Virus record (IMG/VR): IMGVR_UViG_3300037808_001516
Location: 1-64,000 of that record
Length of the DNA stretch: 64,000 nt
DNA from: a virus
Direction: 5' to 3' (one strand)
Below are positions 39,101 through 47,600 of this stretch, one piece after another (position 1 is the first letter of the stretch; the number at the start of each line of letters is the position of its first letter). The notes under the pieces are model-generated. The model did no database searches and was not told the origin of the DNA. It worked only from the letters and a program-made list of their open reading frames with translations. The position numbers and the translations under genes were made by a program.

Positions 39101-41161
39101 GTGGTGGAGCATTATATAGAAATCACAGGATCTCAACTTGTAAGTCTGTATTTAGATGTTTCCGGAGCATTTGATCTACCCCTTTCATTGGTCGATGACA
39201 TATCTGACACGCTTATTTTGAATGTAATAGATTTTGCTATTGCAACTCAACTAATTGATCCAGATGCCCTGATGAACGCCATTGAGCAGAACTTCGGAAA
39301 GATAAGTCAAGGATCTAGGATTGTCCTTGTAGAACCGGTGAATGATTCCGCTGACGACGTCCGTTTCATCGGCTTTGATCCAAACGCCGATCCTGGAGAA
39401 CAACAGCAGGAGGTAGATGATGAATATAACCAATTCAGCAAAGCCTTGAGGAATATTCCAGGCATATCTGAAGATGAAATCGCAAGCAGATCTGCAATCA
39501 TGAGGTCGTTTCAAGTCACAGCCAAAACTACTGATCGGGGTGAAGGTGATAATCCTGTAGTTTTTGCGATACCATTAGTGGAGTATAAGAGAGAGCTAGA
39601 CTTTGAGGATTGCTATTCAATTAGAAACTATAGTCTAGACAGTTTCACCGAAGCAATACCGTTTATGATCCAAGAGATGACGAAAAGCGAAGACTATGTT
39701 CTGCTGCTAGACAATATCTTTCCAACAAGGAGACTGATGTCTATGGCCTCTGTGTTTTCTACAAGTGTAGTATCGGGGTATAATAACATGCCAACGATCC
39801 TTACTCCAACAAAATCTTCTCTTGCATCATTGGTGAACACACTGGGATTAGGCAGGAGACAGAGAGCAGAACTTCAGACTCTTTCTCAAGAAGAATTTGT
39901 AAAACAGTTCACAGAAAACTTCCCAACAGACGAGTCAAATTGTATTGATTTTCCCTCTGGACTTGAGGATATGTTTAAAAAGTTCTTTGAAGAGTTGTTT
40001 AAGTTGATCCGCCAAATGCCATCTATAATCTTTAGAGGAGTAGCAAACCAGTTGGACCCTGCTTATAAGGAGATGAGGCAGCATTACATAAATTGCGATA
40101 TAAATCACCTGACCTATAGAGGTTTAAGACCAGCCGGCACAGGAGATTATAAGATAACAAATGGTTTATACTTGAAGGGCACACCGAGATTAAAACCTAA
40201 CCCGGAACTTCAAGAGTATGAGGGTAAAAATAAAGGAAAGTACGTTCCGCTTACTCTGGGGTTTGCGTCTGACTTAACGTATGCACTCGGCGCCATACCG
40301 AATTTTTCCATCTTTGGCGCAAGATTAGGCATATCTATAGCGAAGCTGGTGACTTATATCTATGCTGGAAATCGACCATTCTTAGATCCTTCTTCCTATT
40401 TTAAAATCCCCTGTGCAGACATAGATGTGGGAGCGTGGAGAAATAAAGGCAAATACGATGCAGGTATCTACGGCCGTTATGGGCACCCTCTTTCTCCTTT
40501 TACACTATTGGCGCTGGCAACGCCTCAACTTGAGGGGGACAAGAGAGCGAAAGAAGCAAACTGTCAAGTACCACTTCCAGAGTGTGTGGAGTTGAACACG
40601 GGCAATGCGCCACCACCAGAGATCCCAAGGGAAGACCGGGATTATCATCGACCTCCTGGGTCAAGCATCGGATCCGGCGACGGAGACGGTCTTCTGGACG
40701 AGGATATACAAAACCCTGACATCATGGGAGGACCCGAGTCAGATGATACACGTACGTTAGACTTTGAAGACTGTCGCGAGTCGTGGGAAGCCCGAGTAGA
40801 AACTGGAAACCAGGATAGGTTAGTAGAGTTGTTGGACGATACCGCGCGGATCGAAATCATGCTTTTAGGTCTCAGAGAGAATGGATATGACTCCACCGAC
40901 CCAGCAAGGCCTGTTGATCTTGAAGGTCCATTCGCTGATTATAACTCAATGACGATTCAACAACTTCTAGAAGCAAGGGACTGGTATTTTGATACGATCA
41001 ACGAGATAAAATCGTCTTACAGTGAATTAGAGCTGCAGTGTGCATCCGCTGATGAGTACATTGAGTACACCGGCGCCCAAAGCTTAATTGTTATGTCACT
41101 TTTATCAAAAGTGGAGCGAAACCGCGAGGAACAAGCCAGAAGCAATGACCGCAGAAGGTGA
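33182..41161 (+). CDS. giant virion protein (2659 aa), probable baseplate
   Basis: A single uninterrupted ORF of 2659 residues. The N-terminus (about 85-120, FQLDNQFLITSYYFEKFGYL) resembles a peptidoglycan-binding-like helical bundle. Around residue 890-1010 a Cys-containing segment reads LCDYIKCIKLPPFDFKAPDF then CTASKMIIDKLAFPFCEEQL. Around residue 1290 is HTLYEVEIINTIPGN. The C-terminus is acidic and helical. No signal peptide or catalytic motif is visible. It lies between the spike-like gene and gp25, a place of baseplate wedge or hub proteins in T4-like order, so it may be the scaffold of an unusually large baseplate. I recognise no family over its length. Confidence 0.72.
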   Translation: MAFKIDIEHRGRFLTFGPRFKGETGKDIFAAKVALGILRPIPAASEEENSIELGTELSYDSNIPLDEQKWFDCSTGLGVDLAKATKFDTTLENALIKFQLDNQFLITSYYFEKFGYLKLLNAATNDKTIFEAEIASQISVSMGLFESELRTLGEATIAIMHGWLPGTRLATNTSYTHDDRVYSNSNIYDGRLPTVFDLVPIGIYNNLLDPEYSQNFASLLRSGLAIPGTLAKSAIANGPRDGESFMEWLSRSMESNRAWASTLGDEFLNFEYGSLQYYPVLTAKSSLYTAASQVVDYYLENDLFSQTLSQEELNEQARRAIYPDPFSREDVFIIDGTRLGIYTDTEYFLRAEGPLPPASLQEETQEQLEERALKTALDKSQKPEIWYFLKDDEKFKQTYPSRDRSSDASSGPDHSGDYPSRITLSMSASLRENYGDLYSPHGDTTGFKKENYWVLTADETIIEAGDNQNKAQHWRVLESSNASNPLIRFKEFITPSLRPGQSYRALFEINRQKFELITDGEGFEQPPESATLDVDPTSENVCLDQNSEQAERAYEEYRSHAIKRRREMVRKIREAVRSNDGSRTTVNLGVLGDLDLGGFNNLNMDTQSDYEVMQKVAQVLPGQEAIDFITGFSASTKDRKLNNPDNDTNNLSITVEELKERVDKAAEDLREAQDIITRERIKFEKGTDFNGQNEAAQLSAFFTDTIDREFGKKYKNLSKEELSTSLDFSFRATGVGLLGHRSGKDVTSFAGNKSAGLNEVESKKIFTRPRTNNYLSLIKDMTAAPKFSGFFDDSRNSCKDLGINIDKITAYAFVTKYTSGLKAAARKEEDFSFKSWFENNVTDPIKEFGATSAQNFEDSFDPDNFPEDAALRALGQECDLEKVWLGALDKLDLVSLLCDYIKCIKLPPFDFKAPDFRLPPLPKVPILGWYAGFYKFVRDNYEQILTRLACTASKMIIDKLAFPFCEEQLQDFIQNDLLSKNQYAKQAVIESLTRTGVPDADKAKDFFDATSNILTGRELCYIFKGNMPDDATMSAITRMAAATGVSEYLGTPEDVINFFGVVGVYLPDEICDQLNNQTIVSPTNCDDTNDLLRGVRNRLQTGDATLSDEEINRVVNSAEQSKQEEADRLKSFLDNGFSGLVPPIFQYGNESAPMSDFPEHFKKEQEKTAESIFSVPKKAYSEGLAQYVPAMYVGSPVDLWPYDERYDQWQVLRLESALEQLRVYAETMDPITGFNPRPESQWASLHTLYEVEIINTIPGNLISEDKKASLQILEGTENSSNPDYIVPHDTEIFNPQRNSYTGKLDIQTKRNSVLVHKRKIAGMDTKENIEFALIGLEDVIDRYDKRVRRTSDGKQDRLKRQREPFLTQRTELKNLLYRLEQNPETDLSQAGVVSYEFFMAYQQNINSEEIENYTDDSGNRLQFALIPWLVTGPDETGSEDYRVHSMDYEYSKFLREYLETDANLISSADCVERTMSIEYNAYGIPSFSYDCVEYAPKPNYGELKENGKRIFDTPTAAAYFRLNFSRTGEDDANANIQTAINAVSQRINDLSSRITEIITNRPPISDDLLLPGLEELLDQRSEIALESSDSTAETVASSGQQFSLEFRATTAYSPKITLREMTAAEGKDRYDMIIEGDFFIGLDLESASGPAGREVYSYCNQLPDAYTHPRPQMRTQEDFFSSKRHRFSNMLIDKLKSNFSYQRQNTNNQYFETEFTSGEFYKRTTEAIIESLLEELSESYLFESEEVERLDNRIVGKRQRSTCVSNRFSFGDASVVAFNKAILGDVSTEIAKEMAKPENAPENYDFDSPSAFDKAMQNLAFKGFIKTCLMDILLKGGLAYSRWDVEPIVEEQFFIDYAISYVFNELQSSSELKDSWRINIENVTGISNSKVALDTLVKQELIRLPNYSKQIFNPENNSTNFYNWFLEEKTSHFHVSKFADSESQPYSPHIAKHINRIYDNQNEKVFIQNKPEFVVEHYIEITGSQLVSLYLDVSGAFDLPLSLVDDISDTLILNVIDFAIATQLIDPDALMNAIEQNFGKISQGSRIVLVEPVNDSADDVRFIGFDPNADPGEQQQEVDDEYNQFSKALRNIPGISEDEIASRSAIMRSFQVTAKTTDRGEGDNPVVFAIPLVEYKRELDFEDCYSIRNYSLDSFTEAIPFMIQEMTKSEDYVLLLDNIFPTRRLMSMASVFSTSVVSGYNNMPTILTPTKSSLASLVNTLGLGRRQRAELQTLSQEEFVKQFTENFPTDESNCIDFPSGLEDMFKKFFEELFKLIRQMPSIIFRGVANQLDPAYKEMRQHYINCDINHLTYRGLRPAGTGDYKITNGLYLKGTPRLKPNPELQEYEGKNKGKYVPLTLGFASDLTYALGAIPNFSIFGARLGISIAKLVTYIYAGNRPFLDPSSYFKIPCADIDVGAWRNKGKYDAGIYGRYGHPLSPFTLLALATPQLEGDKRAKEANCQVPLPECVELNTGNAPPPEIPREDRDYHRPPGSSIGSGDGDGLLDEDIQNPDIMGGPESDDTRTLDFEDCRESWEARVETGNQDRLVELLDDTARIEIMLLGLRENGYDSTDPARPVDLEGPFADYNSMTIQQLLEARDWYFDTINEIKSSYSELELQCASADEYIEYTGAQSLIVMSLLSKVERNREEQARSNDRRR

Positions 41162-41199
41162 TAAGTGCAAAGGTGTTTATCAAAATAAATGAATTATGA

Positions 41200-41208
41200 C
41201 TATTTATT
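41200..41208 (+). promoter_or_regulatory. CTATTTATT element before gp25
   Basis: CTATTTATT lies in the 62-base gap between the giant gene and the gp25-like gene and ends 15 bases before its ATG. Ribosome site gagg is between. This is one of the few gaps in the structural block, so a late promoter here is reasonable. Confidence 0.4.
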
Positions 41209-41223
41209 TTTGAGGTTTGAGTA

Positions 41224-41748
41224 ATGCCATTTAATCATTTTATACCACAAAGAAGTGAAGAGATGCTGAAAGTACAATATCAGCCACTTTTCCCTTTGCA
41301 GTACGACGGACTATTTGGTCCATATAAACCAGTATCGTCTTTGAGAGATTCTATACAAAAAGACTTTGAATATTTATTATTAACTAACCCAGGAGAGTGG
41401 CCGATGAACCCCGACCTGGGCATAGGAGTGAAAAGATATCTTTTTGAAACGTTCGGATCTCCAGAGATGAACAAGATTCAAGAAAGGATAAGGGCACAAC
41501 TACAGAGATATTTGCCCTTTCCGTATATACAACTGTTCAGTGCAGCGTTTGAATCAGACCCAGAAGAGCAGGATCAAGGCTATGCAAGTTTGGTTATAAA
41601 GTATGCAATATTGGACGACTTGGTGAGACAAATAATTGTAACCCAAATGGGGGTCAATGTTACAGACATCCAGGTCAACAACAGATTTCCTGCAGGCGCA
41701 CAATCCCGGTACCCGACAATAAGCAGCAATATGAGGACGATTAGATGA
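41224..41748 (+). CDS. gp25-like baseplate wedge protein
   Basis: 174 residues. PLQYDGLFGPYKPVSSLRDS, FEYLLLTNPGEWPMNPDLGI and VKRYLFETFGSPEMNKIQER match the GPW/gp25 family (lysozyme-like wedge fold without activity), whose members join the baseplate wedge to the inner tail sheath. 174 residues against about 130 in T4 because of an N-terminal extension. The last four bases overlap the gp6-like start (ATGA). Confidence 0.86.
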   Translation: MPFNHFIPQRSEEMLKVQYQPLFPLQYDGLFGPYKPVSSLRDSIQKDFEYLLLTNPGEWPMNPDLGIGVKRYLFETFGSPEMNKIQERIRAQLQRYLPFPYIQLFSAAFESDPEEQDQGYASLVIKYAILDDLVRQIIVTQMGVNVTDIQVNNRFPAGAQSRYPTISSNMRTIR

Positions 41749-43550
41749 CTACAAACAACAACAGAGGCGTCACGGACGCAAACTATACTAGTGTAACTTT
41801 TGATGAAATAAAAGAAAGACTTTTAACACATGCCAAATCTCGATATCCTGACACATATAGAGATTTTAACGCGTCGTCTTTTGGATCGATGATGTTCGAC
41901 TTAGTGGCCATGATGAGTGAGCAATTAAACTTTTACGCAAATTATGTAGGGAATGAGTCGTACGTCCAATCCGCGTACACCATGTCCGCATTAGAAAAAC
42001 TTGGGTCCGAAAACGGAGTAGATGTAAGCAATGCTATAACTTCCTACGGCACTGTCAGTATATATACTGCAATACCCGCCGACGCAGTCTTGGGAACAAT
42101 AGATAGTTCATATACTCACAGGATCCTGAAGGGTGCGGTATTCACAACTCCCTCTGGCGGAAGATACACTTCGACTCAAGACGCCGTCGTCGACTTGGGG
42201 TCTACGAACATTATAGGTACAACATTCTCAGACGACGATTCGAGAATTACGTACTTTGTATACAAGGTTGATGTTCCTGTTGTATCTGGTGAAGAAAGAA
42301 CGACTACATTAAATATTGGAACATATAGAAAGTTTTTAAAATTTGAAATAAGTGACTTAACATTATCGAATATAATAGATGTAGAAGATTCAAACGGAAA
42401 CAAATATTATGAGACTTCAAATTTAGCCCAGAACGTTATTTACAAGGAGTTGCCAAGTAGAGATAATAACGATCCGACGGTACCGTCGAAGCTAGTACCA
42501 ATGCCCGTACCAAGAAGGTTTACAAAGGAAATTAATAATGGACTCACCAGTCTCGTGTATGGCTTCGGATCCGAAGACGACCTAAAGGTTAAAAATGTTG
42601 CAAACCCAAATAAGATAGCAACTCAACAACCCGGAAAAGAGTATGTTACAGATAATGTATTTGACCCCGCACAATTGCAATCTACTGACAAATTTGGAGT
42701 GGCTCCACAAAACACAACCTTGACAATAAAATACAGGTCAAACACAACAGAGAACTCAAACGCACCAGTAAATTCTATAAACGGCATCTCCTCAGCACAG
42801 ATTATTTTTGAAAATGAAAATAATCTGGATGCCGACAAAGTTGCTTTTATAAGGAATAATATCGCTGTCACCAACAGTGAGCCAATAAACGGAACATTAA
42901 AATTTAACACGACCCAGGAAATATCCCAAAGAATAAAAGCATCTTTAGGTTCTCAATCCCGCGCAGTCACTCTGCAGGATTATGTCGCATCAGCCTATTC
43001 TATGCCTGCAAGCTTTGGCGCGCTAACGAGAGCATCAATAAGCAGAGATACAAACGACCTGAAAAGGAACTTGAACATGTATGTGATTTCACAAGACGTA
43101 GATGGAAATCTTCAACAAGCCAGCGCGCCATTAAAAAATAACCTTAAAACTTGGTTAAATTCAGTTAGAATGGTGACTGATACTCTAGACATCTTCGATG
43201 CAAAGATAGTGAACGTTGGGTTGGAGATTGACATTGTCGTGGACCAGAGAACTAACTTCTCTACTGTCTTGTCGGAGGTCAGAGAAAAGCTCTTTGACGA
43301 ATTAACTCTGGTGAGACCAGAAATCGGGCAGCATTTTTCGGTCGGCGATGTAGAAAAGATACTAAGTAAAATACCTTATGTTGTGAGGTTTAACAGTGTA
43401 AAAGTAGTGTCAAAATCGGGAACAGGATATTCGGACATAAGATACGACATTGCAACCAACATATCACCAGACGGCGGTTTGGTGTACATTCCGGAAGACT
43501 GTATCTGGGAAATTAAAAACGCATCAGATATAACAGGGAAGGTTCAATAA
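41745..43550 (+). CDS. gp6-like baseplate wedge protein (baseplate J family)
   Basis: 601 residues. The N-terminal DEIKERLLTHAKSRYPDTYR, NASSFGSMMFDLVAMMSEQL and NFYANYVGNESYVQSA are the signature of gp6/gpJ wedge proteins; the centre RAVTLQDYVASAYSMPASFG is the conserved VTxxDY...P loop; the C-terminus is the gp6 helical-beta part (EKIPYV-like SKIPYVVRFNSVKVV). It dimerises to bind wedges into the baseplate ring. ATGA overlap with gp25, TAATG with the next gene. Confidence 0.84.
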   Translation: MTTNNNRGVTDANYTSVTFDEIKERLLTHAKSRYPDTYRDFNASSFGSMMFDLVAMMSEQLNFYANYVGNESYVQSAYTMSALEKLGSENGVDVSNAITSYGTVSIYTAIPADAVLGTIDSSYTHRILKGAVFTTPSGGRYTSTQDAVVDLGSTNIIGTTFSDDDSRITYFVYKVDVPVVSGEERTTTLNIGTYRKFLKFEISDLTLSNIIDVEDSNGNKYYETSNLAQNVIYKELPSRDNNDPTVPSKLVPMPVPRRFTKEINNGLTSLVYGFGSEDDLKVKNVANPNKIATQQPGKEYVTDNVFDPAQLQSTDKFGVAPQNTTLTIKYRSNTTENSNAPVNSINGISSAQIIFENENNLDADKVAFIRNNIAVTNSEPINGTLKFNTTQEISQRIKASLGSQSRAVTLQDYVASAYSMPASFGALTRASISRDTNDLKRNLNMYVISQDVDGNLQQASAPLKNNLKTWLNSVRMVTDTLDIFDAKIVNVGLEIDIVVDQRTNFSTVLSEVREKLFDELTLVRPEIGQHFSVGDVEKILSKIPYVVRFNSVKVVSKSGTGYSDIRYDIATNISPDGGLVYIPEDCIWEIKNASDITGKVQ

Positions 43551-44665
43551 TGAGTATAAAAAGATATGTTGCAAATAAAGACAATACTATAACAAACGCA
43601 TTTAAAGAAAATCTACAAACACGCGCCACCGAAGCAAACATGGGTGCTTCTGATATAATTGAGGTTTTTTCAATTTATGGCCAGGCATCGACATCTTCAG
43701 CCGAGCAGGCTAGAATACTAATCGAATTTCCAGTTTCTCAGGTTGTTTCAGATAGATCAGCTTCCAGGATTGCAGCCTCTGGCAGTGTAAGTTTTGTTTT
43801 AAAGTTGACAAATGCTGAACATTCCTTTACCACCCCATCTGACTTTACTTTGAGTGTGTATCGTCTCTTAAATCCCTGGACAGAAGGTACAGGACTAGAC
43901 ATGGAAACCTACACAGATACTGGTGTAAGCAGTTGGACTTACAGAGTCTCTGGTTCACAATGGAGCGGCGCCGACGGGAGTTTCGCGGATAATACGCGAT
44001 CGGATGTGGCTTTTGAATCGGGAACAGAGAATCTAGAAGTAGATATTAGTGACATTGTAGAAGACTGGATTGATGGAACAGCAAATAATTATGGCCTGTT
44101 GATAAAGCTGTCAGGATCCGCAGAGAATGTTGTCGGAGGCGCCGACCCAATCGCGGAAAAATCTTACTACACAAAGAGGTTTTTTGCAAGACAATCTCAA
44201 TATTTTTTCAAAAGGCCAATAATCGAAGCGAGGTGGGATAGTTCTTCAGTACATACAGCCTCTCTTCCAAGTCCTTATGTTAGAGCGGACGAGTACTTAT
44301 ATAAAATAACGAATTTTAAATCGTCGTATAAGACGTATGAGAATGTAACATTTAAGGTGAATACAAGAAACAAAGACTGGCAACCAAACGTCTATACTGT
44401 TGCCACGAACAAAGCACCCGTTGACTTGGTTGATGAATCCTATTATAAAATTAGAAGAGTGGTGGACAATTACGTAGTTGTTGATTATTCAACTGGAAGC
44501 GCGCCAGCGTATTCCAAGCTATCATACAATGCGACCGGATCCTATTTTGATTTTGATATGTCAAATTTAGAACCAAACTATTTATATGAAATAAGCTTTT
44601 TAAGAAGAAACGAAAACGATTACATCGAACAGAAAGAGAAATTTAAATTTAGAGTTGATCCATGA
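43550..44665 (+). CDS. structural protein with DNRLRE-like beta domain
   Basis: 371 residues. Residues 55-195 (ARILIEFPVS...LTLSVYRLLNPWTEGTGLD; VSSWTYRVSGSQWSGADGSF; VDISDIVEDWIDGTANNYGL plus LIKL) resemble the DNRLRE/carbohydrate-binding jelly-roll module. Residues 240-371 form an Ig-like end (LYEISFLRRNENDYIEQKEK). Position after gp6 corresponds to gp8/gp9-type wedge attachments in T4. The module suggests glycan contact by the baseplate periphery, an inference. Confidence 0.65.
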   Translation: MSIKRYVANKDNTITNAFKENLQTRATEANMGASDIIEVFSIYGQASTSSAEQARILIEFPVSQVVSDRSASRIAASGSVSFVLKLTNAEHSFTTPSDFTLSVYRLLNPWTEGTGLDMETYTDTGVSSWTYRVSGSQWSGADGSFADNTRSDVAFESGTENLEVDISDIVEDWIDGTANNYGLLIKLSGSAENVVGGADPIAEKSYYTKRFFARQSQYFFKRPIIEARWDSSSVHTASLPSPYVRADEYLYKITNFKSSYKTYENVTFKVNTRNKDWQPNVYTVATNKAPVDLVDESYYKIRRVVDNYVVVDYSTGSAPAYSKLSYNATGSYFDFDMSNLEPNYLYEISFLRRNENDYIEQKEKFKFRVDP

Positions 44666-47600
44666 CAGACTACAGAGCAAAGACAGAGAAATCAAAATCA
44701 TCCGATAGAAAAGAAAAATTCTTTACTAGAAGAAATATCCCCTCGGCTAACGAGAACCGTCAAGGTTTAACATCAAAAGAGCAGGAGTCGGACGGTCTAA
44801 TAAAGAAGACCAGAGATATTACAAACAAATATAGACCCGACATCATTGTAAAAGACCCAAGCACTTTCGCGTTCTTTGGCAGTGCTAAAAAATACTATGA
44901 AGACGCTTTCTCCAACATTGTTAATTATTATCCGTTTGACGGATCAAGAAAAGAAATATTGGAGTGGTATGAGACAGCAACATCAGTCGAGATTGGAATG
45001 CTACACAATCATTGGCCATCATATGTCGGCCATGTCTCGATCGATTCACAACAATATATAAGTTTTTATAGTGGCCCTCAATCAATTGCTGAGTCAGAGT
45101 ACATGGGAGCATACACTCGCGGAGAGACGGGACTGAGACTGGATCCCTCCAAAGGAAATACAGTTGAGTTTTGGCTGAAGAAGGGCAGCTGGTCTATTCC
45201 GGAAGAAGTAGTGTTTGACATAGGGTCATACCCTGGAAAGGTCTCCGCTGCAAACGGTGGCCAGTTTAAGTTATATCTTTCAAATTCTTCTGGCTCACCA
45301 TTCCACGTGGACTATAGTATCGGTACAACCGGAATTTCTGCAACAAACATAGGGTCGTCTAATATTACAACTAGCTCTGTCGGAGACAGTGCTTGGCACC
45401 ATTATGCGCTTAAGGTTCACCAAGAGGATAGTAAACTTCATATGAAGTTGTACGTGGACGGTAAATACGACTCTCTTACGACTTCTTCTGTGGCTACTAT
45501 GGGTAGCGTCGACACATATATGTCCGGCCGCATTGGCGCCGCTCAAGCCGACACCACAGGATCTTTATCAGGATCCATGGATGATTTTAGGTTTTGGAAA
45601 GGGAAGAGAACGTCAAAACAAATCAGTAGATTTTTCGACCAAAAAGTATTTGCTAGCGAAAACTTAGAGGAAACCTATGAGACTAAATTGGGATTGTACT
45701 ATAGATTTAATAAGCCAGCAATAGCTGATACCGAGACAGATAGATTAGTTGTAGATTACTCCGGAAACGACATCACTGGTCAAATATATAAATACGACAA
45801 CACTGTGAGGGTAGCGGAGTCCGCAATAACAATATCCCCATACACTTCAGCATCAGAATTGCAAGACCCCCACCTTGAGGATAAAAGCAGCGCCGTACAG
45901 GATCTGAAGGTTGATTTGGTAAATATAGGAGAATCTTACGACATAAACAACGCTTCTAATTTAAAAAATTTCGTACCAGAATGGGTCTTTGACAACAACA
46001 ACGATGGACTTTCTAATCCAGACAGTCATGTGTCTATATTGTTTCATCTGTTGGCATCTGAATTTGACGAGATCAGACAAAAGATCGATGGCATCAAGCT
46101 TGAAAAATTACCCAGATACGAATCAATTACTCAAGAAATTACAAGCCACGAAGACTTTTCTCAGTTAGGAATGTCGTCAAGCTACATGCAAAACAACTTT
46201 TTCATCGGATGTGATGATAGTGGAGAAATATACGCTCCATCTTTAGGTTCTCATGCTGAATTTTCAGTCAGGAAATGTGAGAACGTCGGATTTAATGTTG
46301 TTCAGAAGCCCTTGTCGAGCGTAGATCCGAATGATGAACAGGATCTTAAGGTCGCGCAAGTATCAATAACGAAGCCATTCGAAGAAATAAGAAGAGCGAT
46401 TCTTGAAAATGTATATTCATCAGCTAAGTATATGTTAAAAAGAAAAGGCACCGCCACAGCTTTTGGCGCGGTACTAAGATCATATGGCGTTGATGAGGAT
46501 CTAGTGTCTCTTAACATCTATGGAAGAAACTCTGAGACTTTTATAGACAACTCAAAATTAGATACGGCCATCGACGAAAGAAATAGTGTCTATTTTGGAG
46601 AGAACCTGAATTCGACAATATTTCTATCGTCATCGGATAACGAGGAAAGAACTTACCTACAAGCAGACACGGATGAAACAGAATATACATTTGAAGGCAC
46701 ATTCATGTTTCCCTCCTTTCGAGATAAGCAGCATGATACAAACACCTCGTCTATCTTTGGTGTTTCCGAGGTTTCTGCTATTAATAACAACCTGACAGCG
46801 CCCGCAACCAATAATGCTGATTTTGTTGTCAAAGTGGCGAAGGACAATCTTTCTTCTGACGATGCCAAGTTTATCTTGACGTCTCCCGCAGGAATCATAT
46901 CAGATCTGGAATCAAATGTATTTAGAGATGTTTATGATAATTCTCGATGGAACATAGCCCTAAAGGTTGTAAAGGATCTAGATAACAAATTTGTAAGCTC
47001 TTCCGCGGCAACGTACAAGGTAGAGCTTGTAGGTCACAATCACATATTGGATACACTCCAAAATTCGTTTAGCATCACTTCGTCTTTGACCCAAGCCGAA
47101 TATGAAAACTTCCGAAGCGCACATAAAACAATCTTTATCGGCGCACAAAGAACCAACATAACAGGATCAGTAGTTACTTCGACTGACATCAAGGTTGTGG
47201 ACTTCAACGGATGGAATGACGACCTTTCATTAGACGAGCTGAAAGTTAGATCTATGACACCATCAACCACTGGTAGAGACAATTCAGATACTTACAGAGA
47301 AAACTACAACACGGTAAATAAACTGAAAGATAAGAACAAGATTTTTTCAATTCAGTTTGATGCTATATCTGCCTTATCATCGGAAAATACTTTGGTTGCC
47401 GTAGATGCAACCTCTGGATCCGTAGACCATGTGGCAAGGTATGGACAATTAATTGGAAACAAGTATCCAGCAAAGTCCACAGTGTTCTCCAAAAACCTAA
47501 CAAATGTAATACAGAGGGAGTACTTGCCGGTTGTGAGAAACATTCCTCTTGGCAACGACCATGGAGAACAGGGAATACAAACCAAGGCAGCAGAGATAAA

